DNA of 64,000 nt from Glandiceps talaboti (lineage: Eukaryota > Hemichordata > Enteropneusta > Spengelidae). The position numbers were made by a program, and so were the translations under genes. Of the stretch, positions 24,909 through 35,518 are shown piece after piece. Below the pieces are notes generated by a model. The model was not told where the DNA came from. It did not search any database and was given only the letters and a program-made list of their open reading frames with translations. How positions within the stretch are numbered: the first letter of the stretch is position 1; each line of letters opens with the position of its first letter. The DNA lies in assembly GCF_964340395.1 (NCBI RefSeq), contig NC_135564.1:12750391-12814390 (forward strand), given 5' to 3'.

Positions 24909-25335
24909 TAGTCTAGAGTTCTAAACTGGTACAGTATTACGTATTACTAATACCAGTCTAGTCAAGATGGTTGTTCAAACACATATATCTGTGCTCCCCC
25001 CAACCGTGTTCATATAAACACGATGACGTCGCATCACCACATGATTTTAGTTTAAACAGACCGGAGGTGGAGTCCTGGTTGGACATTTGAATATCAGTGC
25101 AGTCCGTGAAACGTTAGAAAGGTCAAAAACGTTTCTGTATCAAATGGATATTAATGAGTGATGACGACAGCCTGTCAGTTTGCGATGGATAATTACTACT
25201 GACACATGCCCTTTGCGCTTCATTCACCACAGGGGAGCACCACAATTTAACACCTTTTGTAACCATCTTGACAAGACTGGTATTAGTAATGAAGTTTTTA
25301 ATACGTAATACTGTACCAGTTTAGAATTCTAGACT
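24909..25335. mobile_element. 427-bp TIR element with 10-bp target duplication
   Basis: The left end TAGTCTAGAGTTCTAAACTG and right end are inverted copies that match at about 37 of 38 positions and continue into the element. The flanks carry the direct repeat ACATTCTATG at 24899-24908 and 25336-25345, a clean 10-bp target-site duplication. Long TIRs with a 9-10 bp duplication are the hallmark of Mutator-like (MULE) nonautonomous elements. The interior has no coding capacity. It sits about 25 bp upstream of the 24873 acceptor in the DED gene. Confidence 0.8.
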
Positions 25336-25405
25336 ACATTCTATGCAAATCAGATGTTGTGCATACATGGTATATGTTATCCTAAAGCCATTTATGAAGT
25401 ACAGG

Positions 25406-25556
25406 TCAGTGTGCCCTCTACGCACACAATTTCTAGTGACACACCAAAATTTGGTGTTCCCCTATCTCTTACTATGTGGTGACTCACAAGAAATTAAAGT
25501 TTTTCTCATTTTGACTCTCAACAACAAAATTTGGCTATCATTAGCGGGCACTCTCA
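25406..25556. mobile_element. MITE, AGTGTGCCCTCTA family
   Basis: It is bounded by CAGTGTGCCCTCTA and an inverted GGGCACTCTC, with inverted motifs inside (TTTCTAGTGACACACC and GTGACTCACAAGAAAT). Related copies lie at 36542-36800 and about 50926-51062. Noncoding. Confidence 0.6.
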
Positions 25557-25766
25557 GCCAGGTACAGGTACACATAAAGCTATAGATCATGACATGAGAT
25601 TGCAAACCACTTGTTACTATCAACTTCCCTTTTTAACATAAGAATAATATTTATGCAGGAAAATGTCTTTTTTCATCTGTGTAAAGGCATAAGACTACAT
25701 TTGTTAGATTTTAGCCAAATTAATCTCTCTACAAGAAATATACTGACAACATATTAATTTACTCAC

Positions 25767-28293
25767 CTCTGTCTTCAATCACAATACCAGTTTTTTTCTT
25801 TGTGGCCTGACTACGCCACAGCCATGTCCCATCTTTTTTATTTGCTGGTGCAACTCTCACTATCATTTCATCCTCATTAAGTGGAGTTGTCGAATCAACA
25901 GGTTTCCCATTTGAATCCAGGAGAGTAAACCATTCCAAGATAGCCAATATATCATCGGAAGAAGAGATCTGAAAGAAAGAACAATTGATTGGTCATCTAA
26001 GAGTACTTCTCATTTTACAGTAAGTTGGGCAGTTGCAAATGCTACAGTCTCTACAAGCCTCACTCTGTGGTTGTAAACTGTTGACTCAAGTGAAATAATT
26101 ATATGAAACCTTGATTATTCTAGTGTAATGCATGCCTTTGGCAAAATAAACATTTTTTTTTTAATTTTGCCTAATAGTAAACATTCTGTTGGGGACCCCC
26201 TTACCATGTACAAGTGACTTGGAGGACCATTTCTGAGACAGAACCATGATATGGCTGCCTTTAAGACGCTGACATATTAACCTACCTTTGATGACAGCCT
26301 TCGTGCCAGTTCTTTGTACGTTGTACCCTTTGTGCACTGTATGTCACATGGGAATAGTGATTTAGATACACTCTTCTTCAACATCCATTTTTTTGGAAAT
26401 TCCACTGTGACAACGACTTGTTCTTCTGAAATATTAAGAAAAAAATCATTGTTTTTAAAATACATGATTCATGTCTTCATTGACACATTTTGTTTTGTTT
26501 TAGTCTGTGCATAACCCACATCGTGGAGAAGCTTAGTAATCGGCAGTTGATTTGCTCTTTTGTCCACAGTTTATATATATTCATAAATTTATCTTTGAAA
26601 TAACACCTTTTTATCTCAGATTATCCTCACCAGAGACATCCCGTCTCACCTGACATATTTGCTACGGTCACAGCGACTCCACCAACTATGCTAAGGTATA
26701 GTTTGAAGAGATAGGCTATTGTCATCTGAGATCAACCAAGCAGTCACAAATGAAGAGATAGGCTATTGTCATCAATCATACAATCACAAATGAACAACTG
26801 AAAGAAGCATGAAAATATTTAATTTCAAATTTCAAATTTCCAAACAAGAGGGGTTTCCAAATTAGAAGTCAGCAAACTTATATAATAAGAAAATCAATAC
26901 CTTTGGAGGCTTTGGAAAGTACAAATGGCACTGTTTGTACTGGTTCTGGAGATACCACGTTGAATGTTTCCTCTCCCTTGACATCACCAACTGTATATTC
27001 CTTACCAGTGTGTCCAATCCATGCATGTGCCATTTGATATGTAGATGGATCAGTGGCACTGATGGATTGGTGTTCTGAGGGAGAGCATGATGATGATGGG
27101 CTGACTGGTGAAATATGTTTCTGTTCTACGACTGAAGACAGCACAGTTGTAACCTTGCCACTGATTGGATTGAATTCATGATGTGATACCTTTTCGTCAC
27201 TTTGTTGTTTGTGAAGTTCGTCTATATCATCTGCAGCTTTGAGAAGGCGCTGTTTTAATTTCTGTTGGAAATCTTCACTTTCATCACCAGAAGTTGTATC
27301 ATTTGGTTTTACATCTTCTTCTTTGTGTTCAGCCTTCTTATCAGCCTTCTCATCAGCCTTCTCATCAGCCTTCTCCTCATCTTTCATACTGTCTTCTTTC
27401 TTCTTCAAATCACCATCATCAATATCTTTCTTCTCCTCATCTATGCCCTTCTCATCACTTTCACAATCCATTTCTTTGTTCAACCCCTCGATCTTCTTAT
27501 ATTTCATCACGTCTTCTTCCAATGTCTTCATCTTTTCTTTCAGTTGATGAATTTCTTCGATTTTCTTCGCTAGCACACCATCCTTCATAGCTGACTCAGT
27601 TTTGATCCTGGCAATCTCATCTTGGAGGATACTGGTTAGTTTTGATACCGCCATGTCTACCTCAATATTTCTATCCACCAGCCCTCTTGGGTCATCTTTT
27701 AACTTCAGAGTTAAGCTTTCGTTTTCTTTCTCCAAGAACTGACATTTCTCCATCAGCTTCTCATTGTCATTTATCAACTTCTCTTTCTCAGACAAAACTT
27801 TTGTCACCGCTTCCCTAACTGCTTCATCCTTGTCTTCATCTAATGATGGGAGTTCTTTCCGTTCTTTCAAGATTTGCAACTCTGCTTTGGTAACTTTCAG
27901 GAATTCTTCAACCTGTGAGCATCTAGTCTCCACCATTTTTTGCACGGATTTAGACCTGTATGTACTGTCTTCCAACTCTTGCATATTCTGAATAAGTTTG
28001 AAGTTTTCATTTTCCAGTACTTCCATTTGTTTTGCTATTATGTCATTTCTCCTTACTTGTTTGTCCAACTCAGCTAACACTTCTGACTTCTGTATCTTTA
28101 CATCTGTAACTGTCTCAAATCCTTCAGTGACGTGTGCTTGATGTAGGTTTGTTTCTGAAACACTTTTTCTGATTTTTTCTGTGGAGCATAAATAAAATAC
28201 AACATCTATTACAATGAAGTTTCTAAAATATAAATTTTTATTACAGCCTGTTTATTGTTTGAAAGCATATGCAGGGAGCTTGTGTGGTTATTA

Positions 28294-28326
<33 letters not shown>

Positions 28327-31085
28327 CTGTCTGTCTGTCTGTCTGTGTCTCCATCTCTTTGTAATCCTTTGTTTAACACTATATCATAACTTTGTAATGA
28401 ACAAAGATCTGCTGATGGGACTAAAAAAAATCACAAGTGGGGAATGAAAGAAATACAACATTTTAACACCTTCCAAATACAAAGTGTAAGCTTATTAGTG
28501 TGAAGTAAGATCATTATCTGTAATTTTAAAACAGTCTTCTAATATATTTGAAGAAGATCGTACCCATAAATGTATGTCAAAGATTATGGATTGTTGAAAT
28601 ACACAATTTCAAAAATATATGCTAATAAAATAACAGCTGTCATCTACAAAAAACCAAAAACAAAAGTTAATTCTCTTATTCAGAATAAAGTCACACCAAA
28701 AAGATGTTAACAAGCATTTTTTTGGAAAGTTTTTAAAACACCGTTATTGCATTTATGACAGTGCTAATAGCTACAGTGTAATTTCTTTTCAAATGATTGA
28801 TAAAATTTGAAAACAGTTGCAAGTCCTACCTTCTTCTGGTGATGATCCAAGTTCAATCCAGCCATCCTCATCATCCAACATAACAGCAATGACATTCAAT
28901 GAAGTTAACCTTCGAGTCCTCTCTGTTACCATGGTTTTCACCTTTTGGATGATGTCACGATCTGGTACTTGGAATGTAAGAATAACACTGCCTGGCCGGA
29001 CACCAACCAGGTTGATGTATCTTCTTGGAATTCCGAGTTCTATTTCCAAGAATACCCGGAACTGCTCAAGTGTCATTCGGTGAAAGTTTGCCAATTTTCC
29101 AGCAAATCTGAAGTTGACAAATCTATGTCCTTTTCCTGAAAGTGGAGATGAATAATTTCAAAACTATTAAGGAGACCAATTTTCCTGAAAATCAAATTTC
29201 TTAAAATCTCTCCAAACCTTGCCATATGAAAGCTTGTTCACGGTATTTGTGAAATAACAAACAAAATTTTGAGATGCAACATTTTGTTGTCAAGGAAATC
29301 ATCAGTCTTTTATTTTGCCATGGTTACACCATAATCGGCAACCATGTTGGCTTATTATTCACCTCATTTAGACTATTTCAAAAATTTATATAGTGATGCC
29401 TGATTTTTCGTCTTTGATTTCAAATGAGAATGGGTTCTAGTTTTCTTGGACAAAGTAACAGCAAAACTTAAGATTTTTAACTCCAAATCACACATTAAAA
29501 TGAAGTGGCCATGTGCTGCACATATTTTCTTCCATAGTTCATATATTTTGGAGTGCTCACAAAGAAGAGTTTAAAACTAAAAATCAACGGTTTCTGTTCA
29601 CACATGTAACTTTCATAATGTTGAAATTGTCAAACCATAAATGATTCAAGATTTCACAAAAGTTTTTGAGAAAAAATTATTTGCTTTTTGTCCCGATTAC
29701 TTTCAAACACAGTAACATGTCAAACAGACAAGCATCAGTCTGTTGAAATTATCCAGTATTTCATGGCCAGAATAAGAATCAGAAAAGAGAAAATGTTTTG
29801 TGACAACCTTTTGTATATACATTTGTTTCAATCTATTTTTGTTTTGTACAGATTTTTTTTTCACAAATTATGTATGAATTCAATTTTTTATGTAAGATTA
29901 AAAATAAATATGTAAGACACGTTAACTGTAATGTGTAAAAATATGAAACTAAAGATAACAATGCTAAGAAAATAATGTAGTACTTACGTTTGCGTTTATT
30001 TGGTAGATGGAAACATAATGCATTAGAAATCTTCCTTGCATAATCCTTAACTGTTTTGAACAGATCACCCCTCTCAATTCGCCATAAAATGTACTCTAAA
30101 TACAACAGGTTATTGGGTGATAAATATTCCTTTCTTTCCAGACCACGCAGGAATTCTGTTGTCGTTGTCATTCTTTCAAGCAATGCGTCAGGAAAAGCCA
30201 CCTCACCAGAAGAGAGAGGGTCTGCAATTAGAAGGACAAAATTTTAGTTTGAAACTTGGCATTTATGTCAAATGTACTTTATAATAAATTTAAATACACC
30301 ATGTGCTGGTTATCAGAAAAACAAAAGATTGCATAATTTGGCCACTAGGAGTGCTGTTCATAAAAAGCTGTTGGACCTAAAGTGATGGCCATGATAGTCC
30401 TTTGAATGTATCAAGTTTTTCCCATGAAAGTCAAAATATGATGATCTTTTTTTTTTCAAAAGAGGCTATAGTACTTTACTATCCAAGAAGTGCTTCAAAA
30501 CAGTGCCCCAAGTGGCCAAACTCTACAAACTTTTGTTTTTCTGATAATTGGAACATTGTGTATCGTGAAAGGACTATACCTGTAGATGTAAAGTTATAAT
30601 ATGAAAGTAAGGCTACCAATAACCAACGTATGGTGTGCTGTCTGTATGCATATATATATACTTATAAATATGATATTATAATATGTAAATTACTAAATTA
30701 TTCATTTTTCTTCCTTACCTTTGTGAATCAGTAGTTTAGCATCTTCAAGATTATTAGCAGTCATCCCCCTACTTACATCCAGCAACATGCCATTGTAATT
30801 CATATTTGGTCCTAAACTCTCGTGGTTATCTGCAGTTTGTTCATCAAAGTCTGAATCGCTGTCTTCAGACTCGATGACATCATTGTCATTGTAGTCTGTT
30901 TGACATTCGGCATTAGTGTATTTACCATTAGTCTTCTGAGCTGCTTGTAAAATATGAAGCTGTTCTTGTAACTCCTTTGAAAATTTTTTCATACGTTCAA
31001 TCTCTGCATCGAGATGTTGTACGTACTGCTTACTCAGTCTGGCCCCCATGTCGAAGTCTCGGTAGTTGAAAGCTGCAACTTTTTC
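25767..31085 (-). CDS. Death effector domain, coiled-coil and ubiquitin-like protein (unnamed)
   Basis: Exons on the minus strand: 31085-30719, 30221-29988, 29135-28830, 28178-26901, 26425-26286 and 25968-25767, about 830 aa from the ATG at 31049. Residues 7-40 are a short coiled coil, then an acidic linker. Residues about 84-175 form a death effector domain: helix 1 MLLDVSRGMTANNLEDAKLL, then LRGLERKEYLSPNNLLYLEY and the RxDL motif in RIERGDL. Residues about 190-290 hold a module with GVRPGSVILTFQVPD, a motif style I associate with death-fold and NACHT proteins of invertebrate deuterostomes. About 290-715 is a long heptad-like coiled coil with a KADEKADEKADKK stretch. The last two exons resemble a beta-grasp, ubiquitin-like fold followed by GTWLWRSQ. 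It may be an adaptor in apoptosis or innate signalling, which is inference. The open frame extends 12 codons upstream of the ATG to the acceptor, so an upstream start is possible. Confidence 0.8.
28299..28350. repeat. (TCTG)n/(TCTA)n microsatellite
   Basis: A tetranucleotide run in the intron between the third and fourth coding exons of the DED gene. It is of no evident coding relevance. Confidence 0.9.
30309..30548. mobile_element. Foldback element, TTTGGCCACTAGGAGTGCTG family
   Basis: Left arm ATCAGAAAAACAAAAGATT then TTTGGCCACTAGGAGTGCTG. The right arm is its inverse, ending CTTTTGTTTTTCTGATAA. One-armed relatives lie at 50385-50446 and 55288-55352. It lies in a DED-gene intron and is noncoding. 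Confidence 0.7.
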
Positions 31086-31480
31086 CTGAAAGTGTCAGGA
31101 TTCAGTCATTGATGTCAAAATCTATTTGTGGAAACAAGTATGAAAACTCTACATTAAAAATATTTTTGAAAAATAAAATGAAGAAACATCAATTTCCATT
31201 GACAAAATTTTTGTTAATTTTCAAAATGTGTTCTGATAACCCTGTTTACATTGTAGTGGTAATACAGCTTACATTAATCTTTGTTTTTCAAGCAAGACTA
31301 CAAATAAGAAAATTATCAATGTCAAAATAATAATGTCATAAACCAAACCAAAAATTGACTAATTTAAAACAGAGTGTCTCTTTAAAAAATGGTCATTTGT
31401 GCAGGTTGTCATGGCAACAATTTTATCTCTAGATTTGAAAACACAATCGTAACGTCATATATTTTTTTAACTAAATCAGG
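31086..31480. other. Noncoding flank upstream of the DED gene exon
   Basis: AT-rich sequence directly upstream of the first recognised exon of the DED gene. I see no clear upstream exon, although one must exist if the ATG at 31049 is not the start. Confidence 0.4.
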
Positions 31481-31620
31481 AAGCACAGTTTTTGACCACA
31501 TCACACTAACCCTAGTGCAACTTCACTGGCTTCCAGGAATTCATCCAGCCAAATTTTATACTTTATTTTATGGTGGAAATGAATATGAACGATGGACACA
31601 AATAGCCAGGGAATAATAGG
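31481..31620 (+). mobile_element. Possible LINE reverse-transcriptase relic
   Basis: A short plus-strand frame reads HITLTLVQLHWLPG. This resembles the conserved HIT..L..LHWLP block near the C-terminus of many CR1/L2/Jockey-type LINE polyproteins. The match is lost after the motif. Only this block is recognisable, so the element would be very short and old. Confidence 0.35.
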
Positions 31621-32460
31621 TTTTTACAGCGTTTTACATAATGCGTATTTTGCGTTCCCGATTGTCGTACTTGCACTTGTAAATCACATTGCAAAGATCT
31701 GCATAATTTTGAAAGGGATTGAGACGAGTTGAAAATGGGGGGAGTTAATATTGGGGTGAGTCGAAATGGGACAAGTTGAATTTGGGGCGAAGTGAATCGC
31801 AACCACAAGTAGCACAACCCATGGAAGTACAACCCAAGTAGCAAATTACACGGACGGAGCACATATTGCCCTATCAGTGTATCACTAGCTGTAACAGCCG
31901 CATGGGCGAGAAATTGTCAGTTGTCAACTGCCGTTTGTTGACATGAATCTTTCATCATGCTCTACTATGTATATTGAAAACCGTGGGTAGAGATGTCTCG
32001 CTTTGTTCACGAAGGAAATAAAAACGTTTATGAACACAAAGCAAACATTCGCACAACAAAGAAAGAGGAAATTACTCCATTGCGTACCAGGGTTGCGTGT
32101 ACCTACCCTCCTTCCAGATGGTACAAATGTTGTCCTTCTTTTGATCGAATGCCCCCTTCACCTCTTCTTACGTCATCACAGTGGAAGTTTAGTAATCAGA
32201 ATCAGACTCGCAAAACAAAACTACGACAAAACGTCCGTCAAAATGGGCACTGCACAGGCTGTGAACTCAGACGAGACGCGAACTTTACAAAATGTAATTG
32301 TAAGGTCAATCAACGATTTCAAACCTACCTTGTACCCCCGTAATATACGTGATATACCGTCCGTTCCTATCTTACTTTGTTGACATGCTGTTGTCTGAAA
32401 GACTTGCAATAAAATAAAATCGGTTTATAGTAAGGGACTATATCATAACATGGCGCAATA
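31621..32460. promoter_or_regulatory. CpG-containing intergenic segment, possible promoter
   Basis: This stretch has more CpG dinucleotides than its surroundings (for example around 31840-31930 and 32060-32350). It lies between the divergent DED gene (minus) and EXOC2 (plus), and could hold the DED gene's first exon and promoter. A plus-strand frame from 32243 reads MGTAQAVNSDETRTLQNV and stays open for about 46 codons; it may be an unrecognised first exon or chance. Confidence 0.3.
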
Positions 32461-32799
32461 AAAATTGATATCAGTTTCGGGGATTTCCCAAACCATAGGA
32501 AATGGTCTGATCTGCTGATGACGGGGAATTTCTTGCCGAGTTAAAGCGCCAACACGCGAAGAGAATAAGAAAGTGTCTTTCTGCTAATCTATTTTGACCC
32601 TCTCCAAGCAAGTCCTTTCAGCATAAACTTTTCGGTATTGTCTGTGATTTTTGCTTGTTTTTTGTTGTTGTTGATAAATTGATTTATTAGCACACATCGC
32701 CAGAATAAATTTACTCAGAAGATTTGTGATCTGTGAAATAAGAACTAAGGCCCACATTGTAAACTAGTCAACCAACCATGTACCAAGCAAGTTTCTACT

Positions 32800-32866
32800 A
32801 ACTAACCAACCAACCAACCAACCAACCTACCTACCTACCTACCAACCAACCAACCAACCAGCCAAC

Positions 32867-32901
<35 letters not shown>

Positions 32902-32910
32902 CCAACCAAC

Positions 32911-32959
<49 letters not shown>

Positions 32960-32960
32960 T
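32800..32960. repeat. (CCAA)n and (ATCA)n compound tetranucleotide repeat
   Basis: Runs of CCAA, CTAC, ATCA and CAAC tetranucleotides alternate over about 160 bp. Slippage-type simple repeat. Confidence 0.95.
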
Positions 32961-33870
32961 TAAAATCTAAACTGAAGATTCAATTAATCCTGTGTTTGCT
33001 GCTTCCCTACTCTTAGTATTGCTAATTTTATTCTATTCTAGGGAAAATGGGGAGAATTCTAAAAAGTAACTGTATCATTGTCGACGGAAAGCCATGACCG
33101 GTAATTTGCAATTGATATTCGAACACATCTCCCATTGGATATATGGGAAGCAAAGCTACCTACGGTGAACGGATCGAACGGACGAGATGTGTTCGAATAT
33201 GAAACGCACCTGAACTCGCGATATTCTGTGAGACTTTGAGAAATTCGAACATAGTTACCATGCACAACGAAAGTTGTCAATGTAAATAGAACGTGGAAAT
33301 GCCGACTGTTTATGCGGTGATAGCAATTTGAAAGTTGTATATCGTGTATATCCACTTTTATTACCATGAAAATTATTTTCCAAAGACGAGCTTCTTTGTC
33401 AATGTTAACAACATATACTAAGGTAAGATAGAAATCTCTTTTCTTGTCAAATAAGACATCCAAAGCTATATTATATTTTTTCAATACCGAATTCACACAT
33501 TTCCTGCATGTTGAGGTGTATTGTTTGGACGGACAATTCATTCCCTTTGAAATAGTTGATTAGAAATACCATTAAACAATAGGTTTTGCATCTTTTTTTG
33601 TTGTTAAATGATATTTTTCAACATTAATTAGTTATTGGTGAAAAGGGGAATTCGAATAAGACGAAATATTCATAATTCGTCAAGCACATCATTGTTTAGA
33701 ACTAAATATAATAGTTTTGTCTTTTCAAAGGCATTGCACAGCATCTCTTTCAATATATATTATTAAGAGTACGAATGCTTTCTGGTCTATATTTTTTATT
33801 TGTTTTGAAAGAAATTGTCAAGTAAAAAGATTACACTTGTTACTTTGAGAAGCGAATTTAATCATGTTCT
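32961..33870. other. Intergenic segment with an inverted repeat
   Basis: No recognised gene. A 160-codon minus-strand open frame (33059-33541) shows no known motif and is not called. A 17-bp inverted repeat, ATATTCGAACACATCTC at 33115-33131 and its inverse at 33184-33200, flanks a 52-base spacer. Confidence 0.4.
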
Positions 33871-33871
33871 T

Positions 33872-33975
<104 letters not shown>

Positions 33976-34379
33976 AGCGAGTTACACATAACAACGGTTA
34001 CTGCTACCGACGGCATTGTTCGGTCGTGTAACAATATACAGTATGCTACGTAACTGGTGTGCTGACGATAATGGGTTAAAAAGGAAGATTACAAAACATT
34101 AGTAATATGGTCAGAAAACAAGATTCCAAAGCTCAGAAAAGTACGAATGTTGGACTTTTCAAAAGGTTTTCTATACTCAAATTTTGCAGTAGTAAGTTAT
34201 TTCTATACCTTTACTAGTGGATGACACTAAGCAATGTCGTCTTGTCTAAGATAGAGGGCGACATCTCCATGTGTTTGTACTTGTTTATCATAATAGGTCT
34301 TTCAAAATAATCATCAGGTTCAAGACACCAATCAGAACGATGTTGTGGTGATGGCTCTGTGATGACAACATATATTGTA

Positions 34380-34447
34380 GAGAAGCAAGAGGAAGTGGGG
34401 TAAGACGTCGACTAATTCTGTGTGAGACTGGAATAAAGATAATTCAG
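34380..34447 (+). other. Possible 5' UTR exon of EXOC2
   Basis: ATAATTCAG followed by a perfect GTAAGT donor at 34448 ends a plausible noncoding exon. The next good acceptor is CGATTTTCAG at 35484-35493, 26 bases before the EXOC2 ATG at 35519. The 5' limit is arbitrary; this is an inference from splice signals only. Confidence 0.4.
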
Positions 34448-34789
34448 GTAAGTGTTTCTATCGTACACAACAGTTTTGAACGTATGTCCAAAAACAAATT
34501 TGACTTGAGTAAAAGTACTTACATAAAACCTAGTCCTGCTTGCATACGGAGGAATTCGGGACTCGATTCTGACAATTGTCCCTCCCCCTTAGTCAAGTCA
34601 GTAATACAGACTCGTGCACCGTCATGGAAGCAGGACTACATAAAACCATACTATACACAGTACTGTACTAGTAAGTAGAATATAGGTACATTTCAATCTT
34701 CAGCAATGATTCCGTCCCAAAACGTATCAACTCAGCTTGCACCCCTTGAAAGATTGTATAACATTGTCTAAATTCTGTTAGCGGTCCAC

Positions 34790-34962
34790 CTATTGTTATG
34801 AATATAGTGTCCATATTTCATTTTAAAGACATCAACATTGTGTGCATTTTATTTTGTATTTATTGTATCTTTATTTTAATACGTATGGATCCACGTCACC
34901 GTAATTTCTCTACGTGAGATAATAAAGTTTTCTTGTATCTTGTATCTTGTATAATCAGTTAC
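34790..34962 (+). mobile_element. Possible LINE 3' tail
   Basis: The segment holds a CACGT...ACGTG stem (about 34893-34917), then GAGATAATAAAGTTTTCTTG, and ends in a tandem TTGTATC repeat. This layout, a stem with AATAAA and a short tandem tail, is typical of 3' ends of some invertebrate LINEs. No coding part is attached. Confidence 0.4.
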
Positions 34963-35518
34963 TCTTATAAAGTGCCATTTCCCACTACGATTTCGGTTCA
35001 GAGACGCTGCATAGTTATAATGATCTTTTCACCTGCCATCACCCCATTTACATATTATCCCATCACGTGACTTCATAGGGAAGTGCATCATAAACATGAT
35101 AAATATTTAGATATAGACGTATACATTCTGGTTTATCGAAGACGAAAATATGGTCTGTGAAGACGGTGTCTGTCAAATTTCAAGGTAATATAAAACAAGG
35201 AATTTCATTTTTTTTTTTTGCATAATCTTCTAGCTTCAAGAATAAATAAAACGTTTATGATAATACGAATGTGTAATAAATTGATTTATTGTATTCGTCA
35301 GCAAGAAAATTCCATAGTATGAAATTCTGATGTTCAGTCATTACGTTCATGTACAGATATGTTTACAGCTCGATTCTTATGTTTGGACATTTCTAGATAC
35401 CGCCCTCTATGGCATATATATAGAAAGTAAGGTCAAATGTCAATAATATTAGTACAGGAAGTGGATCGAATCGACCGAAACCTCGATTTTCAGTAGATGA
35501 CAGGCACTGAATAATAAT

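Noticed and set aside
27239-27591. Three plus-strand frames of about 100 codons
   Set aside because: Antisense shadows of the DED gene's coiled-coil exon, created by its Lys/Glu-rich codons.
33059-33541. 160-codon minus-strand frame
   Set aside because: Long for AT-rich DNA but with no recognisable domain, no splice partners and an odd composition; left uncalled.
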